A DNA stretch of 64,000 bases from Treponema pectinovorum. GTDB taxonomy: Bacteria > Spirochaetota > Spirochaetia > Treponematales > Treponemataceae. Below are positions 33,656 to 41,809 of this stretch, one piece after another. The notes under the pieces were generated by a model that did no database searches, was not told the origin of the DNA, and worked only from the letters and a program-made list of their open reading frames with translations. The stretch is taken from assembly GCF_900497595.1 (NCBI RefSeq), contig NZ_UFQO01000002.1, positions 434,001 to 498,000 on the forward strand. The letters are read 5' to 3'. A program made the translations under genes and the position numbers. Within the stretch, counting starts at the first letter, position 1. Every line of letters begins with the position of its first letter.

Positions 33656-35521
33656 ATGCAATTTGATAACCCGTTAATTGTTCAAAGCGACCGCACTCTT
33701 TTGCTTGATGTGCATGCTCCGCGTGCCCAGGAATGTCGCAATGCGCTAATTCCATTTGCAGAACTTGAGCGTTCGCCTGAACATTTGCACACATATAGAT
33801 TGACGGCTCTTTCTCTTTGGAATGCTTCTGGCGCAGGTTTTACTCCTGAAAAAGCGATTAGCATTTTGAAGGAATTTGCACGCTACGATGTTCCTCAATC
33901 GGTTGAAGTTTGGATTAAAGAAACGGCAGGCAAGTTTGGAAAGTTGCGTCTTGTTCAAGGGCCAAAAGTTAAAATTCAGTCTGAATTGAATGTAGCCGAG
34001 GATGCTGATGAAAAATCTGATGGAAAATGTAAAATCGAAAGCGAAGAATTAAAATCAAAAAAAACGAACGATGAAAAAAATCTTTACGAAGAATACTTAT
34101 ATCTTGTTACAGAAAACTCTCTCGTCTATCGCGAAATAGGAGCGAGTTACGTTGGCAAAAAATTCTTAACTCCGTGCATTTATGACGAAAGCGCGCAAAA
34201 CCTTGCTGAAAATTGCGTAAAAGTGAGCGAAGCAGAAAAGAAAAACTGTTTTATGCTAAATCTTACCGACAGAGGAACTGTAAAGCAGGAACTTTTGCGT
34301 TTGGGCTGGCCTGTAAAAGATGATATTCCGCTTAGGGAAGGCGAATTTTTACAAGTAAATTTGAGAGAGAATACAAAATCTGGCAAACCTTTCAATGTCC
34401 GCACATATCAAAAAGAAGCTGCGCAGGCTTTGGTTGGCGATAAAGGAGCTGGCACAGGTTTTGGAACGATTGTTCTGCCTTGTGGAGCTGGAAAAACGAT
34501 TGTTGGTATGTGCGTTATGGATTTGCTTAAGACGAGTACGCTCATCATCACGACAAATATATCTGCGGTTCACCAGTGGATTAGCGAACTTTTGGATAAG
34601 ACGGATTTAACTCAAGATTTAATTGCCGAATACTCTGGCGAAAACAAAACTATAAAACCTGTAACTGTGGCAACTTATCAAATACTCACTTGGCGACCAT
34701 ACAAAGAAGGTCCTTATCCTCATTTTTCTATTTTTAGAGAAAGAAATTGGGGACTCATAATTTATGACGAAGTCCACATGCTTCCAGCGCCCGTATTCAG
34801 AGTAACTGCGGAAATTCAGGCAATACGCCGTGTTGGACTTACTGCAACTTTGGTTAGAGAAGACGGTTTGGAAGGCAGCGTATTCAGTTTGGTGGGACCT
34901 AAACGCTATGATGTTCCGTGGAAGGATTTAGAATCTTCTGGCTGGATTGCAAGTGCCGAATGCATAGAAATTCGCCTTGATTTGAGCGAAGAAAAAGAAC
35001 TTGAATATGCGGTTTGCGAGCCTAGAAAAAAGCACCGAATTGCAAGCGAAAATCCTAAAAAATTAAAAATTGTCGAAACTCTGGTGAAAGAAAATCCGGA
35101 AGATAAAATCCTGATAATCGGGCAATACCTTGAGCAGCTCAACGAAATTTCGAAGATGCTAGCTTGTCCTATAATTACAGGAAAAACGCCAACAGAAGAA
35201 CGCGATAAGATATATTCTGATTTTAGAAATGGAACGATAAGGATTTTGGTTGTTTCAAAGGTTGCAAATTTTGCAATCGATTTGCCAGATGCGAGCATGG
35301 CGATTCAGGTGAGTGGCACTTTTGGAAGCAGGCAGGAAGAAGCTCAGCGATTGGGTAGGATTTTGCGTCCAAAAGAAAGAAAAAGCAGATTTTTTACACT
35401 GATAACGCGCAACACCGTCGAAGAAGATTTTGGCTCTAATCGTCAAAAATTTTTGGCAGAACAGGGTTATGCGTATAGAGTTGTTAGAAACAGCGATTCA
35501 AATGAACTTGCATTAAACTAA
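33656..35521 (+). CDS. XPB/ERCC3-type DNA helicase
   Basis: The 621-residue superfamily 2 helicase is of the XPB kind found in a few bacteria, including treponemes and mycobacteria. The N-terminal part (residues 1-105) matches the XPB damage-recognition-like domain, followed by a charged, variable linker. Motifs: Walker A LPCGAGKT, Walker B DEVH (IIYDEVHML), motif III GLTATLVREDG and motif VI QEEAQRLGRILRPK. It unwinds DNA 3'-5' with ATP and is thought to act in repair; no nucleotide-excision partners are near. The next gene looks like its standard companion. The start has no ribosome site and a promoter directly before it. Confidence 0.9.
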   Translation: MQFDNPLIVQSDRTLLLDVHAPRAQECRNALIPFAELERSPEHLHTYRLTALSLWNASGAGFTPEKAISILKEFARYDVPQSVEVWIKETAGKFGKLRLVQGPKVKIQSELNVAEDADEKSDGKCKIESEELKSKKTNDEKNLYEEYLYLVTENSLVYREIGASYVGKKFLTPCIYDESAQNLAENCVKVSEAEKKNCFMLNLTDRGTVKQELLRLGWPVKDDIPLREGEFLQVNLRENTKSGKPFNVRTYQKEAAQALVGDKGAGTGFGTIVLPCGAGKTIVGMCVMDLLKTSTLIITTNISAVHQWISELLDKTDLTQDLIAEYSGENKTIKPVTVATYQILTWRPYKEGPYPHFSIFRERNWGLIIYDEVHMLPAPVFRVTAEIQAIRRVGLTATLVREDGLEGSVFSLVGPKRYDVPWKDLESSGWIASAECIEIRLDLSEEKELEYAVCEPRKKHRIASENPKKLKIVETLVKENPEDKILIIGQYLEQLNEISKMLACPIITGKTPTEERDKIYSDFRNGTIRILVVSKVANFAIDLPDASMAIQVSGTFGSRQEEAQRLGRILRPKERKSRFFTLITRNTVEEDFGSNRQKFLAEQGYAYRVVRNSDSNELALN

Positions 35522-35585
35522 ACGATGAAATGTAAAAGTTTGCGTTGCAAACTCAGCATGAAACGAATTTATATTGGAGATTGTT

Positions 35586-37796
35586 ATGATAAATGTAGAT
35601 CCTAAAGTTCAAAGGATAATCGATTGGCGCGAAAGTTTTATAACTTTGCCAGATAATCATTTTTTTGAGCTTATAAGAATGTATCTTGGAGAAATTCATT
35701 CTCCTTTTAATAAACAAAAATTGGTTGAACAACTCGGAGCGTTTTTGCGAAAAGAAGAAAATCGAAAAACGATTGTAAATCTTTTAAGCGAAAGCGACAT
35801 ACTTATTTTGGCGGCTGTTCATTATATTAAAGAAGCAAATGCAGAAAAACTCGCTCAGTTTTTTTCTGGAACAATAAACTTTGCAAAACTTTACGAAAGG
35901 CTTTTAAATCTCGAAGAGCGCCTCTTAATTTATCGCCACGGCGACAAAAATATGCGAAAAACAATAATCAGTTTAAATCCAATGCTGGAAGATGAAGTTT
36001 TGCCACTTTTGAGCAAGAAGATTTTGCTTCCGCTTCCAGTATTAGAAAGCAGAAATGAGATTAAATCTTTTTCTCTTACGCCAGAAAAACTTGCAGCCTT
36101 TGTAAATTTTGTCGCAATAAATCCCACTTTGAGCAAGTCGGATGGAAATTTAAAAAAGAAAGATGCGGAAAAAATTGAAGAAATTTTTGGTACAAATGCT
36201 GTAACGTTCTTTCAAACTCTTTTGCGTTCGTTTATAAATCTTTCGCTTGTAAAAGAAAATTCAAATTCATTAAAAGTAGACTTTTTGAGACTTTTAGGAT
36301 TTTCGACCCTAGAAAGCGACATTCAATACGCGTATCTTTGCGTATCTTCAGTTGGTATATTGAGTCGCTCACTTCTTGTAGCTAGAGCAAAACTTTTGTT
36401 GGAAACCATTGCATCGATTCCTGCGACAGGCTTTACAAAAATGAGCGTTTTAAGAACAGCGTTTCTCTTGTATCAAAATTCAACACTAAGCGATTCTTAT
36501 CCTTCAATTTCTGGTGGAAGATTTTCTGCAATACTTGCTCGTTCGCAAGATTTGTCTTTTGCAAAAAATACTTTCGAAAACACGCAAGAAATAGATTCTC
36601 AAAATTCTTCAAAGGAAGAAAATCCCTGTGCCATTATGGAAAGCCTGCTTAACTGTGCGGTTGAATTTGGACTTTTGGAAGAATATGGAACGGACGAAAA
36701 TGGCGAAAAAGTCTATGTAAAAGGTTCAGCACTCTTATATAAAAAGCAAAAATCAAACGAAGCACAAAAAGTTCTGAATATAGACGCTGGTTTTAACGTA
36801 ACGGTTTTTCCGGGGCTTTGTTTTGAAGAACTCGTTCCATTGATGAATTTTATGGATTTAAAACAGTTTGATACTGCAGCCGTTTTTGAAATAACAAGAA
36901 AATCGGTGATGAGGGCGTTTGACTTAGGCACAAAGGTCGAAGAAATTTATTCGCTGTTGCAAAAATATTGTGCGTATTCTATTCCCGAAAATTTAAAGAT
37001 AAGCCTCGAAGATTGGAGCAATTCATATTCTTCAGCAAATTTGTACAAAGGATATATTTTACAAGTTGATGAAAAAGCTTCCGTAATTGTGCAGAATAAT
37101 CCAACGATTGCGCCGCGAATTTTTAAAACGATTTCTCCGGGAACTTTTCTCTTAGATATTCAAACTGATGAAGAAGCAGATTCTCTTATAAAAGAAAGCG
37201 GACTGGATTTTATAGGCAGCATTCAGACAGCAAAAAAACAAGTTACTGGTTCTGTTTTTCCAAGTTTTGAAGTTAGTAAGTCGGTTGGAAGCGCGCTTTT
37301 GGGCGGCGGCACAGCGCAACTTTCAAGTTCTGCCTTGGAAACTGATGGCGAAGAATCCTATGGAATTCCTACAACGGATGAACAGCGAAAACAACATTTT
37401 GACATGCTTCGCGGACTTTTAGAGAAGATGGCTATAACTCCAGAGCAGCGCGAGGGACTTTTGCTACGCATAAACCGCAAGATAATATTGACTGCGCAAC
37501 AATTAAATGCGGACAGCGTAAAACTTGAACAGATAGAAGCGAATGGCATGGACTATCAGGGCAAGGTTCATGTTGCAGAAAGTGCAATAACTCAAAATAT
37601 GATGCTGGAAATTGAATACGAAGAAAAAACTGCAAAGGGTGGCGTAACGGTAATAGTTGGAACTCCGCTCAGCGTAGATAAAAATCAAATAGATAGCACC
37701 GTAAAAATGATTGTCGAGCCAGAACACGAAGAAAAATCATTTTCGTTAGGACAAGCACGAAACGTTAAGCGAATCCGCGGTTCTGTTTTGAGGTAG
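35586..37796 (+). CDS. XPB-associated large protein with helicase-associated and WYL-like parts
   Basis: The 736-residue protein follows the XPB gene by 64 bases. The first 140 residues are helical and winged-helix-like, like the helicase-associated proteins that neighbour XPB in mycobacteria. The middle (430-545) resembles the XPB N-terminal-like (Helicase_C_3) domain: DAGFNVTVFPGLCFEELVPLMNFMDL and later YILQVDEKASVIVQNNP. The last 90 residues have a beta pattern like WYL domains (MLEIEYEEK, then an arginine near the end in LGQARNVKRIRG). I infer a regulator or DNA-binding partner of the helicase. The start is ATG 35586 with GGAGA; a TTG 12 bases upstream is less likely. Confidence 0.65.
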   Translation: MINVDPKVQRIIDWRESFITLPDNHFFELIRMYLGEIHSPFNKQKLVEQLGAFLRKEENRKTIVNLLSESDILILAAVHYIKEANAEKLAQFFSGTINFAKLYERLLNLEERLLIYRHGDKNMRKTIISLNPMLEDEVLPLLSKKILLPLPVLESRNEIKSFSLTPEKLAAFVNFVAINPTLSKSDGNLKKKDAEKIEEIFGTNAVTFFQTLLRSFINLSLVKENSNSLKVDFLRLLGFSTLESDIQYAYLCVSSVGILSRSLLVARAKLLLETIASIPATGFTKMSVLRTAFLLYQNSTLSDSYPSISGGRFSAILARSQDLSFAKNTFENTQEIDSQNSSKEENPCAIMESLLNCAVEFGLLEEYGTDENGEKVYVKGSALLYKKQKSNEAQKVLNIDAGFNVTVFPGLCFEELVPLMNFMDLKQFDTAAVFEITRKSVMRAFDLGTKVEEIYSLLQKYCAYSIPENLKISLEDWSNSYSSANLYKGYILQVDEKASVIVQNNPTIAPRIFKTISPGTFLLDIQTDEEADSLIKESGLDFIGSIQTAKKQVTGSVFPSFEVSKSVGSALLGGGTAQLSSSALETDGEESYGIPTTDEQRKQHFDMLRGLLEKMAITPEQREGLLLRINRKIILTAQQLNADSVKLEQIEANGMDYQGKVHVAESAITQNMMLEIEYEEKTAKGGVTVIVGTPLSVDKNQIDSTVKMIVEPEHEEKSFSLGQARNVKRIRGSVLR

Positions 37797-37804
37797 TGGG
37801 AAAT

Positions 37805-38704
37805 ATGGTATCAGGAATTTTAATAGAAGGCCTTATATACGGAATAATGGTTTTGGGTGTTTTTATGACATTCAGAATTTTAAATTTCTGCGATATGACG
37901 GTGGATGGCTCTTTTCCAATGGGCGCTTGTATTTTGGCAGCCTGTGTAACAAGCAGCATTCATCCTGCTGTAGCACTGGTATTGGCTTTTTTTGGCGGGA
38001 TTTGTGCTGGAGCGGTTACAACTTTGGTCTATACAAAATTAAAAGTGCCAGATTTGCTTGCAGGAATTCTTGTTATGACAATGCTCTATTCAATAAATCT
38101 TCGCATAATGTCTAATCACGCAAATATTTCGCTCCTGCGTTCTTCGACAATTTTTAAAAGCCTTGCAACTTTATTTCCGTTTGCCGGTGAATGGTCGGCA
38201 GTAATTTTTATGGCGATATTCACCGCAATAATCACCGTTCTTTTAAATCTTTTTTTTATAACGGATTTTGGTCTTACGATGGGAGCTTTGGGTTCAAATC
38301 CGCAGATGGTAATAAGCCAAGGTGTAGACCCTCGCAGCGTGCGCGCAGTTGGAATCTGTTTTGGAGATGGTCTTGCAGCTTTGAGCGGAGCGATGTTTGC
38401 TATGTATCAGGGATTTGCGGATGTTAGCAGTGGAACTGGAGTTGTAGTTTCTGGATTGGCGTCTTTGATGCTTGGCGAGTTTCTAATCCGTTCAAATAAA
38501 ATAGGATGGCAGACATTCCGTGTAATTTTGGGTTCAATTTTGTACAGAGCGCTGATGTATTTTGCAAGGCGATACGGAAGTGCGATTGGACTTGGTCCAA
38601 ACGATTTAAAACTTATAACAGGTTTATTGATAATATTGTGTTTGATAATTTCCAAAAAAAATGTGGTTGCATGGTTAAAAGAGCATCTTACGACACAGCG
38701 ATGA
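37805..38704 (+). CDS. ABC importer permease, TrpY-like
   Basis: An inner-membrane permease of the BPD_transp_2 type with about eight helices. The start GTG 37796 overlaps the previous stop; the ATG at 37805 gives the better protein and is used here. The FGLTMGALGSNPQMVISQGVDP segment is the family loop that contacts the ATPase. With the ATPase at 40541 and the lipoprotein binding protein at 41810 it forms a full importer of the PF04392 group, whose studied members carry tryptophan or other aromatic compounds; substrate here unknown. Its ATGA stop overlaps the next gene. Confidence 0.85.
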   Translation: MVSGILIEGLIYGIMVLGVFMTFRILNFCDMTVDGSFPMGACILAACVTSSIHPAVALVLAFFGGICAGAVTTLVYTKLKVPDLLAGILVMTMLYSINLRIMSNHANISLLRSSTIFKSLATLFPFAGEWSAVIFMAIFTAIITVLLNLFFITDFGLTMGALGSNPQMVISQGVDPRSVRAVGICFGDGLAALSGAMFAMYQGFADVSSGTGVVVSGLASLMLGEFLIRSNKIGWQTFRVILGSILYRALMYFARRYGSAIGLGPNDLKLITGLLIILCLIISKKNVVAWLKEHLTTQR

Positions 38705-39558
38705 AAAAAGCGATTTTTATATTTGCACTTGTTTTTGGAACATTGCTATTTTCCTGCGCAACGAATTCAACGGAAAATTCTGCCGCTGGAAAAAGTGGAC
38801 AAAATGTAGAAACCGCTTATTGTTCAAAAGAAGAACTTGCTGCAAGGCAAAGTGCGGTTAAACTTTTAGAAAATGCAGACGAGTGGTTTTTTCAATATCC
38901 AAGTGGAACGGAAAACAGAGGAATGCTTTCTGCTCACTTAGCCAAAGAGCATAATTATAAATCGAAATATCTTTCACTATTTACAAGCCCAAAAGATGCA
39001 CAAGGAAACACGATTGAATATATGCGTTTTTCTCTCGACGCAAGCGACAAAGGAAAATCAAAAAACGGCTCTTCCGTGCGTGCAGAACTTAGAAATATGC
39101 GCGAATGGAAATTAGTTGGCAAAGCAAGTCTTCAATACAAATTTTTTGTAAAGAGCACAAACCTCAAAACAGCAAGATTTACAGTCGGGCAATTTTTGCA
39201 ACAATGCACACAAAAAGATTCTCCACTTTGCAGGATAGAAGCAGATTGCGGAGAATTAAAAGCTGTAGTCGTAAATTATTTGAGCGACGGAAAAACGAAA
39301 GCAGACAGCAAAACTTGGAAATACGATTTGGGCAAAATCGAGCAGGGCGAAGAAATCCAAATAAAAATCGACCTAGACGGAAAAACTTTGCAAATTTACC
39401 GCGACAACGAAAAAAAAGTTGAACACATCTTTGCGGCCGGCGTAAGTGCCACTCAAAAAAACTATTTTAAGGCTGGAATTTACTATCAAAATAAGGACTC
39501 GCCAAAGATATTCACAGAAGTTTTTATGCGAGATTTAAAAGTTCAAACTTCATTATAA
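38701..39558 (+). CDS. Lipoprotein with alginate lyase 2 (PL7)-like domain
   Basis: The start overlaps the permease stop (ATGA), and a 16-residue hydrophobic stretch ends in lipobox LLFSCA with the acylated Cys at 19. The mature part has the PL7 beta-jelly-roll order: RAELRNM at 127-133 (PL7 has R[S/T]ELR), TVGQFLQ at 161-167 where PL7 has QIH, and YFKAGIYYQ at 255-263 (PL7 YFKAGxYxQ). The His of QIH, one of the catalytic residues, is not there, so it is probably a glycan-binding or altered lyase. Sitting in an importer operon it might release or capture an oligosaccharide, but this is inference. Confidence 0.72.
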   Translation: MKKAIFIFALVFGTLLFSCATNSTENSAAGKSGQNVETAYCSKEELAARQSAVKLLENADEWFFQYPSGTENRGMLSAHLAKEHNYKSKYLSLFTSPKDAQGNTIEYMRFSLDASDKGKSKNGSSVRAELRNMREWKLVGKASLQYKFFVKSTNLKTARFTVGQFLQQCTQKDSPLCRIEADCGELKAVVVNYLSDGKTKADSKTWKYDLGKIEQGEEIQIKIDLDGKTLQIYRDNEKKVEHIFAAGVSATQKNYFKAGIYYQNKDSPKIFTEVFMRDLKVQTSL

Positions 39559-39559
39559 G

Positions 39560-39700
39560 GGCGTTGCGGCACAACTTGTGTTGTGTCGCCGTGCTTTGCG
39601 GTGCTCCGGCTTAAAGCCTGCGACCAAACGCAAATGCGTTTGTTTTCGCTAGCGCTCACACCTCCAATCACTAACGCGTTAGCGCCTTAACGCCTGCTGG
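39560..39700. repeat. GC-rich hairpin repeat at the toxin-antitoxin border
   Basis: The interval between the lipoprotein and the antitoxin gene holds hairpins GGCACAAC/GTTGTGtcGCC and CAAACGCA-AA-TGCGTTTG (39625-39642) and scattered TTAGCGC/GCGCTAA words shared with the repeat at 40.4 kb. It is more diverged than the other copies. Confidence 0.5.
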
Positions 39701-39778
39701 TTAATACTGTTTAAAACATTGCGTTTGCATCTTAAATGTAATATATTTTAATCGTAAAAAGGTAAAAAGAGGTGCTAT

Positions 39779-40051
39779 ATGGCTACAGCAGTATTACAAA
39801 CAAGGGTGGATTCAAAAATGAAGCAGGAAGCGGAAAAGCTTTTTAATTCGCTTGGACTCGATGTTACTACTGCAATAAGATTGTTTTTAAAACAGTCAAT
39901 AAATCAGCAGAAAATCCCATTTGAAATAGTTCCGCCTCAGTCAAATTTTACAGATGAAACTCTTTCGGCAATAGAAGAAGCGAGAAAAATCAGTCGCGAC
40001 CCAAATATAAAAGCTTATTCAAGTGCAAAAGAACTCCTTGAAGATTGCTGA
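39779..40051 (+). CDS. dinJ: DinJ/RelB-family antitoxin
   Basis: The 90-residue protein has a ribbon-helix-helix N-terminus (LQTRVDSKMKQEAEKLFNSLGLDVTTAIRLFL) that binds its own operator and a C-terminal toxin-binding tail. It is directly followed by the toxin gene, with the start two bases past its own stop. Its ribosome site is AAAGAGG. It would also be the operon's repressor. Confidence 0.9.
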   Translation: MATAVLQTRVDSKMKQEAEKLFNSLGLDVTTAIRLFLKQSINQQKIPFEIVPPQSNFTDETLSAIEEARKISRDPNIKAYSSAKELLEDC

Positions 40052-40053
40052 AA

Positions 40054-40335
40054 ATGGTTTACGCGTTAAAGAAAACTTCGCAGTTTAAGGCAAGTCTCAA
40101 ATTGGCTAAAAAACGAGGGCTTGATATTTTGCTTTTGGAAGAGGTTGTAGAAAAATTAAGAACAGACCAGCCTCTTGAAGAAAAATACCATAACCATGAA
40201 CTAAAAGGAACATTTAAAGGAATTTGGGAATGCCACATACAGCCAGACTGGTTGCTTTTGTATTTAAAAGATAGTGAGGTTTTAGTTTTAACTTTAGTCA
40301 ACACAGGAACTCACAGCGATATATTTAAAAAATAG
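40054..40335 (+). CDS. yafQ: YafQ-family mRNA interferase toxin
   Basis: A RelE-superfamily toxin that cuts mRNA on the ribosome. The family C-terminal motif NTGTHSDIF, with the His used for catalysis, is intact, and the fold sequence KKTSQFKASLKLAKKRGLDILLLEEVVEKL matches. I choose ATG 40054 (MVYALKK) over the TTG nine bases upstream. It is 93 residues, normal. The pair lies between the two halves of an ABC importer and between two hairpin repeats. Confidence 0.9.
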   Translation: MVYALKKTSQFKASLKLAKKRGLDILLLEEVVEKLRTDQPLEEKYHNHELKGTFKGIWECHIQPDWLLLYLKDSEVLVLTLVNTGTHSDIFKK

Positions 40336-40359
40336 ATTTTCGTTTGTATTGAGTTTTTC

Positions 40360-40460
40360 GCGTTAGCGCTGGTAGCCCCGAAGTTGTGGCGAAGCCACAA
40401 TGAGCGTAAGCGAAGGGCGGACATAGCGACGGTGCGAGCGCAGCGAGTGCCGTAACGCCA
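40360..40460 (-). repeat. GC-rich hairpin repeat, inverted twin of 15.0 kb
   Basis: The core at 40372-40420 equals, in inverted orientation, 15033-15081 with 47 of 49 bases identical, including the hairpin with arms TTGTGGC/GCCACAA and loop GAA. A second stem ACGG/CCGT encloses GCGAGCGCAGCGAGT after it. Confidence 0.78.
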
Positions 40461-40540
40461 TCTAGATTTTCTTATTTCTCCTTTCCAATACATAAAAAAC
40501 AAAGTTGAAACTTCCTAAAAAAGTTTTTATCATAGGAAAA

Positions 40541-41341
40541 ATGCTTGAACTAAAAAATATCGGTATAACTTTTAATGCTCACTCGCCTGACGAAAATAAA
40601 GCTTTGTCGGACATAAACTTAAAAATTAACAAGGGTGATTTTATAACTGTTATTGGCTCTAACGGGGCGGGAAAATCAACCCTTTATAATATAATCGCAG
40701 GAACTCTAAAGCCAACTTCGGGTAAAATTCTTTTACAAGGGCAAGAAGATTCTTCTTTTAAAGACATAACTTTTGAACCTGAATTTAAACGCGCTCGCTA
40801 TATCGGGCGAATTTTTCAAAATCCGCTTTTGGGAACTGCTGGCAAAATGAAACTCGAAGATAATATGGTAATTTGCAGCAAAAAAGGTTCAAAAAAACTT
40901 CAAATTTCGCTAAACAATAATCTACGGCAGATATTCAAAACTCAGTTAAAAGAATTGAATATGGGGCTGGAAAACCGCTTGAACGACAATGTTGACCAGT
41001 TTTCTGGTGGGCAAAGGCAGGCTTTAACTTTGTTGATGGCAGTTATGAGCCACCCAGACATCCTTTTGCTCGACGAACACACCGCAGCGCTTGACCCTGC
41101 AAATGCCGAAATCGTAATGCAGTTGACCCGAAAGTTTACTCAGGAATTGGCTCTTACAACCATGATGGTAACTCACAACATGCAGCACGCTATGGATTAT
41201 GGAAATCGCCTGATAATGATGCACAAGGGAAATATTATTTTTGATATAAGCGGAGACGAAAAGAAAAACTTGACGATGGATTCTCTAATCGAAAAGTTTA
41301 AGCAGATTCGCATTTCAAACGACAATTTAATTTTGCAATAA
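40541..41341 (+). CDS. ABC importer ATPase, TrpZ-like
   Basis: The 266-residue ATPase has Walker A GSNGAGKST, the ABC signature FSGGQRQ and Walker B DILLLDEHTAALDP, with a C-terminal H-loop (MMVTHNMQHA). It is the motor for the importer whose permease is at 37805 and binding protein at 41810. I use ATG 40541, with AGGA four bases before; an ATG twelve codons upstream is in the preceding repeat-derived DNA. Separation from the permease by a toxin-antitoxin pair is unusual. Confidence 0.9.
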   Translation: MLELKNIGITFNAHSPDENKALSDINLKINKGDFITVIGSNGAGKSTLYNIIAGTLKPTSGKILLQGQEDSSFKDITFEPEFKRARYIGRIFQNPLLGTAGKMKLEDNMVICSKKGSKKLQISLNNNLRQIFKTQLKELNMGLENRLNDNVDQFSGGQRQALTLLMAVMSHPDILLLDEHTAALDPANAEIVMQLTRKFTQELALTTMMVTHNMQHAMDYGNRLIMMHKGNIIFDISGDEKKNLTMDSLIEKFKQIRISNDNLILQ

Positions 41342-41367
41342 TTGAGATTTCCTTTTTTATAAGATTT

Positions 41368-41650
41368 GGGCGGCTTTTTGCTCCATTGCATTTCGCAAAA
41401 ATCGGGCTTTGCGTGGTTCGCTAACGCTCATCGTCCTCGTCGCTTTGCTCCTGCGGTCGACGGATTGTACACACGGATGTGTACCTACAATAAATGTCGA
41501 CAGTTTTTGCAAGAAAACTGTCTGTTTCAAGAAAACACGGAAGTTTTCTTGAAACGCCAATCCCTTGCCGTTGGAAGCTCGCAGGTAAGATGCGGGGCTA
41601 CAAGTAGACCCTGCCGCAAACTGATGTCTGTTGCCAAGAATGTGCGACCT
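41368..41650 (+). repeat. Composite hairpin repeat element, copy 2
   Basis: Same module order as copy 1. Hairpin D from 41374, hairpin A (GTACAC-ACGGAT-GTGTAC, 41467-41484), 14 bases, hairpin B (GACAGTTTT-TGCAAG-AAAACTGTC, 41499-41522), one base, hairpin C with a 13-bp stem and loop ACGGAA (41524-41555), then the TGCCGTTGGAAGCTCGCAGG segment and GATGCGGGGCTACAAGTAGA, which repeats part of copy 1 almost exactly. Confidence 0.8.
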
Positions 41651-41752
41651 GCAAACAATGCCGACTTTTTTAATGCGCATCATCATTCAATTTTAATCAA
41701 GCAGATTTATAATTTATTTTTTTATTTAAAATTTTAAAAAACTATTGACGAT

Positions 41753-41774
41753 ATGTTACTATAAATAGTGACAT
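41753..41774. promoter_or_regulatory. 22-base inverted repeat, possible operator
   Basis: Arms ATGTTACTAT and ATAGTGACAT pair with one T-G mismatch around AA. It starts three bases after a TTGACG -35 box and lies within the likely promoter of the binding-protein gene, which suggests a repressor site. The half-site resembles the ACTAG core of TrpR operators, but the match is loose. Confidence 0.5.
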
Positions 41775-41809
41775 ACAACCGTCAGCAATTTTTGCTCGGA
41801 GGACTTAAT

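Larger units (their letters stand above)
41342..41809. other. 468-base intergenic region: composite repeat and promoter of the binding protein
   Basis: The first 310 bases hold the composite hairpin element. The last 100 are AT-rich, with TTGACG at 41745-41750, a 22-base inverted repeat and a GGAGG site at 41800 before the binding-protein ATG. Nothing else is visible. Confidence 0.55.
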
